A stretch of DNA of 64,000 nucleotides from Pogona vitticeps (lineage: Eukaryota > Chordata > Lepidosauria > Squamata > Agamidae), in assembly GCF_051106095.1 (NCBI RefSeq), contig NC_135786.1, positions 204,291,501 through 204,355,500 on the forward strand, given 5' to 3'. The translations under genes and the position numbers were made by a program. Under the pieces are notes generated by a model, which saw nothing but the letters and a program-made list of their open reading frames with translations, searched no databases and was not told the DNA's origin. Below, in pieces: positions 34,138 through 45,800 of the stretch; the first letter of the stretch is position 1; each line of letters opens with the position of its first letter.

Positions 34138-34253
34138 AGGAGTCTTGTTTTAGGCAATGTGTAAGGAGTAAGGGAAATGCTAGAGAAAGGAAATGTGGAA
34201 TGCTAAGTTTTGTCAACAGAAGCATTGCACTCCAAATTCTGGAAGTTGGGAAC

Positions 34254-34400
34254 TGCTGGATAGCTGAATGGTTTAGGCATCTGGCTGTGGAGCGAGAGGT
34301 TGGGAGTTCAGTTCCTCACTGTGCCTCCTTGGCAGGAGCTGGACTTGATGATCTGTAGAGTCCTTTCCAAATCTGCAGTTCTAAGACTATAGATTATACA
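34254..34400 (+). mobile_element. tRNA-derived SINE with CR1-like tail (family D)
   Basis: The head 'gctggatagctgaatggttt', then 'aggcatctggctgtggagcg', and the B-box-like 'ggttgggagttcagttcc' match family B. The 3' part is different: 'gatgatctgtagagtccttt', then 'ccaaatctgcagttctaag', which is the CR1 3' end theme. A second copy lies at 54.1 kb. Confidence 0.65.
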
Positions 34401-34689
34401 AGATTATAGATTATAGATGTTAGTTCTTCCATTCCACTCTGACATGTCTTCTTCATTGGGAAACAGCATGCGTTCATTTCTGAGTTCAAGAAGGATATTG
34501 ACAATTTGGAAGAAAATGCACAAGTTAAAAGGATAGTAAAAAGTAGATCTTAAATGTGGGGGAGGGGAGTAACAGCTGTGTCACCTTTTAAAAATAAGAG
34601 TATAGTGATGTGTCTAACTGTGCAATCCAGCAACACATTTAATCAGATATATGTTCCGTTGATTTTTTCTTACAGCTTAATTTCAGATC

Positions 34690-34810
34690 TGTGGGTGCTG
34701 GACTGTAACCTAGATGTGTGGTGTGATTCTGTGTACAATTACTCAGAAGTAAATCCCATTGGGTTCACTGGGACCTACTCTCAAGGAAGTGTGTATAGGA
34801 CTGGACCCTC
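34690..34810. repeat. Interspersed palindromic repeat ('cccattgggttcactgggac')
   Basis: The best preserved copy here of the repeat whose theme is 'ttactcagaagtaagtccca' followed by 'ttgaactcaatgggacttac'. Fragments are scattered through the 19-28 kb part. It probably is a MITE; class inferred only. Confidence 0.5.
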
Positions 34811-35039
34811 GGGTAGGAATCATGAAGACCTTATTTGAATCTGTCCTCTGCTGTGAACTCACAAGATGGTCTTAGGCAAACTGTTCAATCGCAGCCTCCA
34901 CACTTCTATCTGCAAAGTTAACCCTGGCTTACTTTTCAACATTGTTGTAAGGAATAAAACTAGATGAGACTATATGACAGTTTCGAGCACCTTGAAGTGT
35001 TCAGGTGTCCAATATTATCTCAAGAACCAGCCAAAAGTC

Positions 35040-35460
35040 CAAGTTTAAAATGTTACTATAAAAGCCTAATTAGTTGAGATTTTAATTAGGGAACCAAAAT
35101 TAATCTACTTTATTTCAGATTAACATGTTAGTTCACCACATTAAACAGTAAGTTAAATATTGAGTTTTAATTAATTATAAAATGTTAACAGAAAATGGCA
35201 TGTTACCATAGTTGACATTGCTCCCCCTGGTGGCATTGTATTGTTTACTCTTTTAATGAGAAGAATATATACTTATTTTCAAGCCTCCCAATTACCAAAC
35301 AAACTAACTAAAATCTTTACGTGATACCTAATTCTAAAATGTAGCAAATTAATCAGTGGTATTTCACTTGCATATTCTACTCACATAAATATCCTATATG
35401 AATACAAACCCCCCTATTAATTTAGGAACATAGGTACTAAATATAAAGAATAACTTTTAA
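35040..35460. other. AT-rich, repeat-poor stretch with CTCF-like site
   Basis: The stretch holds TTAATTAATTA-type homeodomain words (35170-35180) and, at 35223-35235, CCCCCTGGTGGCA. That matches the CTCF consensus at 11 of 13 core positions by my comparison. Conservation was not checked. Confidence 0.3.
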
Positions 35461-35536
35461 TACATACATACATACATACATACATACATACATACATACA
35501 TACATACATACATACATACATACATACATACATACA

Positions 35537-35565
<29 letters not shown>
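35461..35565. repeat. (ACAT)n microsatellite
   Basis: About 26 TACA units, running directly into the ATCT array. Confidence 0.95.
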
Positions 35566-35567
<2 letters not shown>

Positions 35568-35568
35568 C

Positions 35569-35739
<171 letters not shown>

Positions 35740-36504
35740 ATCTGTGTCTTTCTGTCTAACTGTGTGTGCATATGTATGTATGTATGCATGCATGCACGCA
35801 CACACACAAACACACCAGTACATTGGTTTGGAAAAGGAAAAATGGTTAGAGCAGTCAACTAGTTTTGTACTACTTTTATTCTGCTAGAATTTGGCAATAC
35901 ATATTTGAGTGGCAATGATCTGTATGTCAACAATATCTATTATATTCTTCAACATGTATAGAAAGAGTCTTTGGATTTCTTGTCAATTTATGCCATATAA
36001 GGTAATATATTGCCCATAACAGCCAACCCCATTTCTTTAAATTTGTATACACCCAGACACCACTTGTTCTTGTGGTGTTGAATGAGGAAACTGGGCCAAA
36101 GGCCTTATTACTGCCACCTGCAGACCACATATAGTAAAGCACCTTGCATACTATGCTTAATTCTGTTTATGGTTATTTCCATCTACCCATCCAAATAACT
36201 GTTGATCAGCAAGTCAGGAACTGAGAAATACATGTTAAGATGTGTGATGATATGTGTAAACATCCCTGTTAAAAATACTGAGTCTTGTGAAAATACTTTC
36301 AGCTGTCAGCCAGCATATTGGTTGGAATAGGCAGGGTAATGTAGTTTCTAAAGAAAGTAAAAACAACTTTCAGCTCAGGGAAATACAAAGCTTCTTCTGT
36401 ATTGTAGGCTATTATAGTGATGGTAAATTCAAAAGTGAGAAGAGATATAAAGTAGCATAATTTACATTGCAGCCTTATAGTTGTCAACATCATGGTGATT
36501 ATTA
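35740..36504. other. Non-coding stretch, nothing recognised
   Basis: AT-rich. Short ATGT and CATG runs follow the microsatellite up to about 35815. Confidence 0.4.
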
Positions 36505-37120
36505 GAGCCAGGAAAGTTACTTTTAAAAATAGTTAAAGATCACAGTTCAGAGGGATATTGTTACCATTACAGTTATACTTCATAAAAGTAACTTGTTACT
36601 TTTGTGTTATCCACAAGTTACTAAAGTTGTTACTTCTAGTAAGTTTCAAAAACACATCAGAATGCTGCAAGATGCTGGCTTCTGGTGTACACCTAAGTAA
36701 TGAGGTGGTATACCCCATAACTATAGAAGTGTTTAAATTGCAAAAGGATTGAAATTATTAGAACTGTGAAGAATTCTGTTTTTGGACTGCAACTCCTACA
36801 ATTTCTTAGGAGCTATAGCTGTCTGGAGAATTCTGGGAACAGTAGTTCAAAAAACATGTATCTGCACACCTCTGGAAATTATTACTTATAATCTGAAATC
36901 CTGTTGGTTATTATAGTATTTTGCAACTTGGGTAAGACCATTGAATCATTGGTGGTTTGGTGGTTCAACTCTTCGGTAATTTCCATTGAATCATTGGGCC
37001 TCATTCTGATTTACTGTGCTTACCAACAGGATTTCTGCCATTATGTTATGGTCCTAATGTTGTTATTACAGGCCTGAATTAATCTCAAGTAACTTGTAAC
37101 CAGTTACTTCCAAGCTCTGG
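36505..37120. mobile_element. Non-autonomous hAT-like DNA transposon, about 615 bp
   Basis: The left end 'gagccaggaaagttactttt' pairs with the right end 'aaccagttacttccaagctc', then 'tggc', as imperfect terminal inverted repeats. Many AAGTAACTTGTTAC-like words lie inside. At 36775-36860 it holds a palindromic core ('gactgcaactcctacaattt' against 'attctgggaacagtagttc'). No transposase frame is seen, and no clear target duplication. Confidence 0.5.
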
Positions 37121-37299
37121 CATCTAAAAATATTTTTACAAGCTAATTAGAGATGATTACTTGTAAATAAACTTCATTTAGTGAAGTGGGACTTAGGTCT
37201 GGGAGGTCAACAAAGCTCTTGGCCACATAACAACAATGAGAAAATAGGGTTCAGGAAGATGTGAGGTTTGCTTCATGATTTCCTGGGTTCTTGATCTTC

Positions 37300-38870
37300 C
37301 CACTTTAACTTTTTCCGTAGTGTTAATGGTAATTTTGTTTATGATTACATAAACAGTTATTAAGCTGTGATGATGGATTTTCCTTCTGTGCCTGGTTTAA
37401 CTGAACCAACCAACTGTACAAAAACCTTCTCTTGCATTTCAAGTAAGTTGAAAAGCTGGCAAAGAGATTCCTTATTATGGTGACACTAAGCATGAAATGT
37501 AAGCAGAGTCGCATATCCTGTATCTTTTATATGGAACCAGTTCTTGCTGCTGCCTGATTTATTGTTTTGATGGCTGCATTATTCCAGCACTTATGCAGAA
37601 CCCAATAGGAGGTAAGGAATGCTATTCTTTTGATGATAGATGCAACTTATCATAAAGGTGAATGTCATAATGTCTTTTATGAGGCTACATTCTTCCAGAA
37701 AATTGTCTTGGTAACACAATATGCTGTAACTTTATGCAAAAGAACACACATTTCCGCTCACCATACTTGCGCTGCATGTTCTGTTAAAATGAAGGTGGAA
37801 ATGTGATGCATGCTAAATGGCAGTAAGTTTTATTCTCCTTTTCAGGACTTAATTCTGAATAAATATCCATTGGGTTGAGCTGTGACTGTTTAATCATTGT
37901 AAGGTGCAGCAGTAATAGCATGACTGAAGTAATTGACAGGAAGGCTGAATCAAAAACAAAAATTGTGCTAAATTTTGGGACACTTTGGAGGTATTTTAAA
38001 TGCAATTCAACAGCTGTGATTGAATCAGGGTTTTCGCTCTACATTCCCCATTTTTTAAAAGTTAAATTCAGGTTGGAATAACACATATAATGTCAAAGCT
38101 GAAATCTATCAAACTGGAAGAATGGAGCTACATTTTCAAACCTTTTCCAATTGTCAATTTAAGTTAATTGAAAGCGAAAGGTCTCAGATTCAGGATTGGG
38201 CCATTTAAACACAAGCGTGCTGCTTTCATTTTGTAGAAGGGCAATCTCCCTCCACACACGTATTTTTAAAAGGTTCATTCATAATTCTCCCTTCACACTT
38301 CTATTGGAAATGACAGAATTCATTATTTTTGAGCTTCAAACTATTTTCCTCCAACTTGGGTGATGAATTGTATGAGATTTACTTCACAACATGACATGGC
38401 AGCCCTTGAGATTTTAAAATACTGTGGGCTAGTTCCCTGCCCTTTCTAACTCCTCAGGAGTGGAAGGAACTTCAGACCAAAGTCTGTGGCCGCTGCTCTT
38501 TAAGTAAGAGGGAAAGACTCTTCTGTTGTAATGCTTGCAACAGAAATTAGGGCCTAATATTAGGGCCTGGTGCTTGAACAATCAGCTGTCATGGGGAGAC
38601 AGAATTCTATATTCCAAGTCTGGATCCTTTTTCCCCGCCTTCCCCAACCCTTATCAATCAGACGCCATCCCCTTCTTCTGTTTACTGCTTATGCACATAT
38701 ATAATAAGTGGGAAAGACTTCTTTGTGATGTAGTCAAAAGCTTCACAGTTTTTTCTGCCAGTCATAAAATTATATGTGCTGGGTAGGGTAAGCATGATGT
38801 TTATCCTAATTAGATAGTCTTGTTTAAATTGATGGTCCTTACATAGTGGCAACTTTAGTTAGGACTAATA
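37300..38870. other. Repeat-poor stretch, possible conserved non-coding cluster
   Basis: I find no repeat text here. Parts such as 'gctgcctgatttattgtttt' (37549), 'tgactgtttaatcattgtaa' (37884) and 'gactgaagtaattgacagga' (37922) show homeodomain and TGACAG (MEIS/TGIF-type) words within non-simple sequence, typical of developmental enhancers. This is inference from composition alone. Confidence 0.3.
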
Positions 38871-38881
38871 TTGAGGTAAAG

Positions 38882-39224
38882 CTAAAGGTAAAGGTTCTCC
38901 TTGACATTTAGTCCAGTCATGTCCAACTCTAGGGCACGGTGCTCATCGCCCTCTCTAAGCAGTAGAGCCAACATTTGTCTGTAGACAGTTTCTGTGGTCA
39001 TGTGGCCAGCATGACTAGACATGGAACGCCATTACCTTCCCACCGTGGTGGTACCTATTTATCTACTCACATTTACATGCTTTCGAACTGCTAGGTTGGC
39101 AGGAGCTGGGACAAGCGATGGGAGCTCACTCCATCGCGTGGATTCAATCTTACGACTGCTGGTCTTCTGACCTTGCAGCACAGAGGCTTCTGCAGTTTAA
39201 CCCACAGTGCCACCATGTCCCCCT
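38882..39224 (-). mobile_element. Full-length tRNA-derived SINE with 13-bp target duplication
   Basis: Same family as 2878-3220. On the minus strand it runs from 'acatggtggcactgtgggtt' to the tail 'ctaaatgtcaaggagaacc', then 'tttacctttagc'. The flanking direct repeats tattgaggtaaag at 38869-38881 and 39225-39237 are identical. Confidence 0.85.
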
Positions 39225-39239
39225 TATTGAGGTAAAGGA

Positions 39240-39432
39240 TACCTATTGTGGTGTAGTGGATAGAATGATGGAGAAGGAAGTCTGGGTTTGAACCTCCTCT
39301 CAGGTTTTACCACTTCTACTGTGTAAATGGCAAAACCACTTCTTAAATATCTCACTCACCTTGAAAACTCCATTAGGGTCACTATAAGGCCATTCTGACT
39401 TGAAGACACACAACAATAATAAAGCAACAACA
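39240..39432 (+). mobile_element. tRNA-derived SINE (family C, RTE-tailed)
   Basis: 'attgtggtgtagtggataga', a B-box-like 'ctgggtttgaacctcc', 'taaatatctcactcaccttg' and 'gaaaactccattagggtcac', then the tail 'tctgacttgaagacacacaa' with a CAA-rich end. It lies 15 bp after the preceding SINE, next to its target duplication. Confidence 0.7.
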
Positions 39433-39626
39433 ACATTGATCTAAGCCCTAACATAGGACAAAACCCTATTGATTATTTATGATTGAGGCACAATGAGGAA
39501 TATAAGTGATGACTGGTTAACTAGCAGCAATTTGCCGCTGCAGTTTACACCATTACAGTTACACCAGCCTAAATAGCCAATAGGGTTTTGGCCAGCATCA
39601 TGTATTTTGTTCTTTAGAGTACTGTA

Positions 39627-39832
39627 ATAATAATCATGTGCTGCCAAGTAAATTCTGATTTACGGTGGTCCTTTTTCAATGTTTTCCAGGTAGAGGATAC
39701 AGAGAATTGGTATACCCTTCCCTTCTTCTGGGGCCACCCTAGGATTGTGCAGCTTCTCCAAGGCTATTTGCAGGAGGCTTGAACTCCCAACATATGGCTC
39801 CACAGTCAGAAACCTAAACCACTGAACTATCC
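39627..39832 (-). mobile_element. tRNA-derived SINE (RTE-tailed family B)
   Basis: The minus strand reads 'ggatagttcagtggtttagg', 'tctgactgtggagccatatg', 'ccttggagaagctgcacaat' and the tail 'aaatcagaatttacttggca' with a following ATT run. Confidence 0.7.
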
Positions 39833-39854
39833 ATCTTAGATTATTAAATTATAA

Positions 39855-39985
39855 TAAGGTTTATAGAGCCACAGTGTACTGGAAAGTGTTGGACTAGCAT
39901 TTAGGAGACTAGGGTTCAAATTCCACTTAGTCCTGGAAATTCACTGGGTTCTAGCAATGGTAAACCAATCCTTGGTCATCAGACA
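39855..39985 (+). mobile_element. tRNA-derived SINE fragment (family C)
   Basis: 'gagccacagtgtactggaaa', 'ttaggagactagggttcaaa', then 'ttccacttagtcctggaaat' and 'caatggtaaaccaatcc'. The tail is lost. Confidence 0.6.
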
Positions 39986-39999
39986 TATTTTGTTAACAT

Positions 40000-40960
40000 T
40001 ATTAAGGTTCAATGTAAGTCAAAACGTGTTGAAAAAAATCCATGTAATGTATACATCTTTCGTGTTTAAAATGTTGTGGTTTTTGTCATAGTGTTAAGAC
40101 CATGGTAAATGTTGACAGTGCTGGAACACAACAGTATGTATGAGCACAATCTGGATCTGTTTACACTATGCTATATGCTGGCTTCATATATACATTGAGT
40201 GCAACACAAAGAGACTAAGCACTTAATTTTTTCTAACTGACATGGAAGGTGGAGTGCTCTTTCACCTCCAGTGTCTAATATACAGGTTTGGCTGTAGTCT
40301 GGCCATCTATCCCTAATTTTTTGCCTATGGCTGTTGTTGTTCTAACCAGCTAGCAAATGGTCACACATTTTTTTTCGTAGACAGTTTTTCTGACCCTGGC
40401 TGCTCTGATGCACTGTCTCTGAATGTTTGGTACTAAGCATAGAAAAAATATTGGTAAATTTCTTGTTCTACTTGACTTAAGTTTTCTCTACATGGCCATA
40501 AGACTCCCTGAGCAGGAATTTCAAAATGCCTTTGGATTCCTTGCCTCTGGCTGAGAGCAAGACAAAGAGCTTTCCCTTGCTTAAAACTGTGAAGTACTGC
40601 ATGGGTTGCTTGCTTCTTTCTTGAGAATCAGCCTGCTCTTCTGTCCTTGCTGTGGAGGTTTGCAGTGCTTCAAAGGAAAAGTGTACCATAAACATTTTGT
40701 ACTAATTACATTGATTTTGAGAAAAATTTAAAAATCATTGTCTTTCTCTTGGCAGGAAATGAGATTGAATTTATAGAAGTGTGCACCTTGTGCATTTTGC
40801 ACCAGATTACAAAACACAGCCAATGAAAGCTTTCAGTCATATCAATCTTTCAGAACATAGCTTGAGAAACAACTAGTGTGTTTTCTAAGATATTGGATTT
40901 TGGACTTGATCTAAACTAGAAACCTTCTAAGCGCATTTAAAGACTTCAGGGAGTGGAATG
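40000..40960. other. Non-coding stretch, nothing recognised
   Basis: AT-rich. A short minus-strand open frame at 40477-40695 shows no recognisable domain. Confidence 0.35.
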
Positions 40961-41025
40961 AAAAAAAAGAAAGAAAGAAAAAGAAAAAGAAAAAGAAAAG
41001 AAAAGAAAAGAAAAGAAAAGAAAAG

Positions 41026-41056
<31 letters not shown>
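40961..41056. repeat. (AAAAG)n microsatellite
   Basis: A homopurine AAAAG array of about 95 bp with an AAAG start. Confidence 0.95.
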
Positions 41057-41309
41057 CTCAGGGATCTACAGGAAATTGGCTTCTTAACCTATATGTCTAG
41101 ATAGAAAACTGGATTCCTGAGAAAGTTAAAAAAATGCTGCAGTTACGCACTACACTTTTTAACATGTTGAAAAGGGTATGACTGAGCGTTGTCCTTTTTG
41201 TTCAGATAAATTTATTTTGTCCCACTGCTACTAGCTATGGTCAAAAAGGTCTTTTAGGGCCTTGAAGCAATACAAATCCCTGAAAAATAATGTGCTTGTT
41301 AGAAACAAT

Positions 41310-41665
41310 AATCATAGAGCATAGAACTGTAGAGATATGAGGGACTCCAAGAGTCATGGAGTCCAACTTTCTTCTGATGCAGAAATCCACCAGTAAAGCA
41401 GCTTTGAGAGATCTGCCATCCTTGATATAAAAGCCTCAGGTGAAGCAGAGGTCCACCATTTTCTGAAGGAATCCATTCCACTGCTGAACAGTTCTTACTA
41501 CTAAGAAGCTCTTCCTAATGTTTAGTCTCTGTCTCCATTCTTGTAATTAGAATCTCTTCATGTTCTCTCCTCTATAACTGCCGAAAGAAGGCTTGCTCCT
41601 TTGTCCACATGAGGGACCTTCAGATATTTGAAAAAGAGTATCGAATTACCCCACAGTCTTTGTAT
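41310..41665 (-). mobile_element. CR1 LINE 3' end
   Basis: 'aatcatagagcatagaactg', then 'gggactccaagagtcatgga', 'gtccaactttcttctgatg', 'ggaatccattccactgctga', 'acagttcttactactaagaa' and 'gctcttcctaatgtttagtc' follow the inverse of the CR1 3' region. It is a different subfamily from the copy at 30.9 kb. Confidence 0.85.
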
Positions 41666-41705
41666 TTGGGTCTATACTTAACTCTGTAATCACCACCATT
41701 TAAGG

Positions 41706-41976
41706 CAGTGGTTTCCAATGTTTTTGATATCTCTTAATTTTTTAAAAAAATGCTCATGCCTCCTTGTTCTTTTCCATTATCCCATCCACTTTTAACAAAA
41801 TTCTGAATCCATTAAGTTAAAAAAAAAAACCACAAACACTTAGGAAAAAAAATCATCTACTTTAATTTCATGACATTTGAAAATAAAAAATTGTTTAAAC
41901 TGATGCAACTTTTGTTGTTATGAAAACCTCAGAGTCTCATGCCTCACACACCCCTTGGAAAACAGCATTGAAACTG
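41706..41976. mobile_element. Non-autonomous hAT-like transposon, about 270 bp
   Basis: The left end CAGTGGTTTCCAATGTTTT pairs with the right end 'ccttggaaaacagcattgaa', then 'actg', as terminal inverted repeats of the hAT CAGNGG type. The interior is AT-rich with no reading frame. An 8-bp target duplication is not evident. Confidence 0.6.
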
Positions 41977-42090
41977 GCTAAATATACCCACCTCCCTCAA
42001 CAGCAGTGATGGCATAGATACCCATACTAACACTACTCCCCTTTGGGGAGGGGGATACCATCTACCCCAATCTCTAAGGGTCATCCTGAC

Positions 42091-42150
42091 AGGTAGGTAG
42101 GTAGGTAGGTAGGTAGGTAGGTAGGTAGGTAGGTAGGTAGGTAGGTAGGT

Positions 42151-42208
<58 letters not shown>
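42091..42208. repeat. (GGTA)n/(GGCA)n compound microsatellite
   Basis: About 15 GGTA units pass at about 42151 into about 14 GGCA units. Confidence 0.95.
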
Positions 42209-43320
42209 TCTGGTGTACCTATATAAACACTAGAAAGAAAGGAAGAAAGCTATACATGTACACAGAAACATATTTAAAGACCTGAAGTCACTAGCTGGTA
42301 TTATCCTTGTTAGCAAGATTTGTTTTTAATTCTGCTTAACAAGAAGGCAGAAATCCTGTTAAAAATGTGTGCAATGTCTTTATTAAATCATGCCAAAGAC
42401 AAAAAGCCTGCATCTTGATTTGGTGGTTGAATCTGTCAAATTTTGTTCCTTTTCGCAGAGGCTTTGATGCAATGGAGGCAATGAATAAAAGTGAGGTGTG
42501 TGTTGTGGCTATTTTAAAAACTTGACTGGAGATCCACAAGTGGAACTCAAGTTTATGCTAAGCTGTTCTTTTGTTTGGGATTACAGGACTCTTGACTATT
42601 CTTCTTGGATACTAGTAATCAGTAGCTAACAGCAAAAAAGTGAAATTGACTAGGCTGTGTAGTTGCACCCACCCACAAAGCTGATAATGACTGAAAAGTG
42701 AAACTAGGTAGAATCCAGAGTGAAATGGCTAAAGTATATATAAGAATATACATGGGCCTTTTCAAATCGTCATGTTTTTCAGTGCACAAATATTCTCTCA
42801 GTTCTCCAGAGGCAGTTTGTTGCCCACCACTGGTGGAAATGCTCTTAACTCAAAAGAGAGGGACTTCTGTAGGAGATCCTGCAAATACAGCCTCAGTACA
42901 TGTGAAGGTGAACATGCAGAAGACATTTCCTCAGTATCTGCACCTGAATGCATATAAGGCCTTACAGGGAAGCAAAAGCACATCTGAATATGCACTTCGA
43001 ACTGAAATATACTGAAATTATTTCAGTCCTGGTGAGATGTATGTTCATTGGGGATGTGCAGAGGCCCCTCAACCTACTCTGTGCTTGAATGAACACAAAT
43101 GATGTTGCGGAAATCGGGTAGAATTCTATTTTTGCTATACAGCAGAAATACAGAGATCTACAGAGGAACACAGCTTCAAATTGCCCCAAATCCAACTCTT
43201 TCTCATTTACTGACACTTAAATAACTCACATTTATAGGAGAAACATATTTTAAAAGTTTCTTTACTTACAGTTGTGAAATTACAAACTTGTATATACCTG
43301 TTTCTTTAGTGCATACAACA
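42209..43320. other. Non-coding stretch, nothing recognised
   Basis: Two overlapping + frames of 105 and 61 codons at 42698-43015 show no family resemblance and no splice context. Confidence 0.35.
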
Positions 43321-43510
43321 AACCAAACAGATCAAGAAGGGCAACAAACAACTGCCACCAATAGGTGCAAGAGAGGGATAGAACACTCAGCAGAGAGGCA
43401 TGGCTCTCTTTGAATTTAAAGGAACAATTGGTTAATGCTGAATAGATAGGCAATCACCCCATCCCAGAAAAAAGTCCCTCCCAGTCACTCAAACTACAGA
43501 CAGCATGCAA
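43321..43510 (-). repeat. Interspersed repeat, left member of an inverted pair
   Basis: The reverse complement of this segment matches 49407-49590: both read 'catgctg..gt.gtttgagtgactgg', 'attcaaag', 'gcctctctgctgagtgttct' and 'ccctctctt'. The class is unresolved; it may be the end of an LTR-type or DIRS-type element, or a MITE. Confidence 0.6.
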
Positions 43511-45607
43511 ATTTGTAAATAAAATTCCAACAAATCAAGGCTAATTTGTCCTGTATCCTTTAGGTAACACTCTGACATGTTCCTTGTCCAGATATATGGC
43601 AATCCTTATGTCTTTCCAATTTTCTGTGAAGACTCCATTGAGGTAATGCAAATGTCAAGGCCAGGTAAAAGTTGAATAATGCAGGCAGCAGTGTCAATCT
43701 CCAGAACAGGACATTCTGTTTTATTTTTATTTCCTCATTTTTTTCCAACCACCATAACAAAGTCCCAATTAGATTTCTAAGGCAGCTACTAGGAAGGGAA
43801 TGAATGATCGGCTTTAAAAGGGCAATGGAACAGTCATTTTTGAGGCCTGGCTTTTCCTAGCTTCCTGTTCAGAAAGAAGCTCCCAGCTAGCACTGGGGCA
43901 GGAATGGGACGTTTGGGCAGAGCTAGGCCTAGCTAGACCTCAAAGCCTTACAATTTAGGCCTTTCTCCTTGGTGAGCCACATTCTACCTGTCTGTCAGGT
44001 GGAATGTTTGACATGGAGACTTATGGGATTTCTGGTTCAAAAATCCCAAAATCCCATCCCTGTTCAGTACCCAATTCTTAAATGATTTGTGTAACTGCAT
44101 TTGGTTGAGTGTGCTTACAGAGTACCAATAACTCCTGATAAAAACAGATACCCAATTTTGGAAGCTCTGTAAGTATATTTATCCAAACATGATTCCAGAT
44201 ATCAACCCTAATCTTTGGGCTTGCTATGTGTGTTATGGGGTGCATGACACTAGCAAGAGTTGGATTTGCATTGGAAAAGTTTCTTTTGCTTTTGAACGAC
44301 AACTCCAAAGATTCCCAATTGCTAAATCTTTTAGTGCTGACTGGCCATGTTGGCAGAGAAATTCTAGATGGCATATTCCAAAACAGGGAGTTTTCTAAGC
44401 TCAGATTGTAATTAATGTTACTGTGCAGTATTTGCACTGAAGATTCCAAGGAGATGCTTTCAAGGCATTATGTGCCGAAATTCAGCACCAAATAAAACAC
44501 AAGTGCAAAAAAAGAAGTCTGTATTACAAATTTCCCTAGTAGATTCCACCAGTTTCCAGTTTTTCAGACAAGCCCATCATCTCTAAGCTCTCCAGAATGA
44601 GTTCTTTTCAGGTTTGTTTCCTTCATGAAGTTGTCCCTTCATCCCTGACTAGCCTAGAAGTATTCTTTCCGGATTTTCTAATTTGTCTGAAGAATGAGCT
44701 TATGTGTCATATATTTGAAAGTAAGATTATCCTTTGCTGGATGGAAGTCTGATGTGTGAGATGAGATTGTCAGTGGCCTATCTCCCCCACTGACGAGAAG
44801 CATTTAATTCTGTTATTGGGATATGACATTCTAGATCACTGTTGAAAATCGATAAGCTGCTAAAGGTCAGCCTTACAGCTTGACCTAAATCCATTTAGAG
44901 CCACTTTATATACCTCATTAGTAATGTAATTTAAGGGTAAAATGCCTTACCCACATACTGTTATACAGTGTCATTAGTATGTTTATTTTTATTTTTCCCG
45001 TCACACAGCATCTTGATAACTGTGCATGTGCCTGCTGGTCTCTAGATACTTACATTTACAGAATAAATAGATCAGAGGTTTTCACATTGTGGTCCAGAAA
45101 GCTTTTCCTGGTGGTTTGCAAACAACTGATGGATGACTTGATGGTATATCTTCTTCCTTATTTACAGAGGCTAAATTGTATTAGTAGAAACTAAAAACCC
45201 ATTTAAATATTCCCCCTCCCCATATTATCCATATGAGTAATTGCTGTAATTTCAAAATGATGTTATGCACTTTTGGGCATGAGACGTGAGCTAGTGCAGG
45301 AATGCCTGTAGAGGAAATAATTCATGGTACAGCCTGTTATAACACAGGAACATCTTTACAAACACGGAACATTTGAAATACAGCATAGTATTTGACAGCA
45401 GATTTAGTGCAAAGCTTCTAGTGCTGTTATTGAGAATCGTGCTAAGAGTACTCTCCTGAGGAAATACTAGTAATTGGTGCTCATCACTTTCTGCATACAG
45501 TATGTCCTGCCCCCTGCCCCGAATGAAATACCACACAGATATGTTGGGTAAAAAGTCACAACTTATATTTACATGAAAAAGGGACCAGTGAGAATTTGAA
45601 CAATAGT
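43511..45607. other. Non-coding stretch, nothing firmly recognised
   Basis: A stretch at 44078-44449 is open on both strands and its translation faintly recalls the end of an L1-type ORF2, but too weakly to call. Confidence 0.3.
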
Positions 45608-45800
45608 TCAATGAATGTTGTATGTCATCAAGTTGTTTCAAGATATTGTGACTCCAATAAGGTTTTCAAGATTCAAGAGACATTCCAGGAGTGGTTGACT
45701 CTTGGCAAGCCCTAGTGAGTTCCATGGTCAAGTAGGGATTTGAACCCAGGTTTTGTGACTCCTAATCTGGCACTCCTTCTAGTAGACCACAGTACAATGA
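45608..45800 (-). mobile_element. tRNA-derived SINE (family C)
   Basis: On the minus strand: 'ctgtggtctactagaaggag', 'tgccagattaggagtcacaa', B-box-like 'cctgggttcaaatcc', 'ccatggaactcactaggg', and the tail 'gaaacaacttgatgacata'. Confidence 0.65.

Noticed and set aside
44078-44449. Possible L1-type ORF2 end
   Set aside because: Only faint likeness in a few residues; no catalytic motif and no tail.
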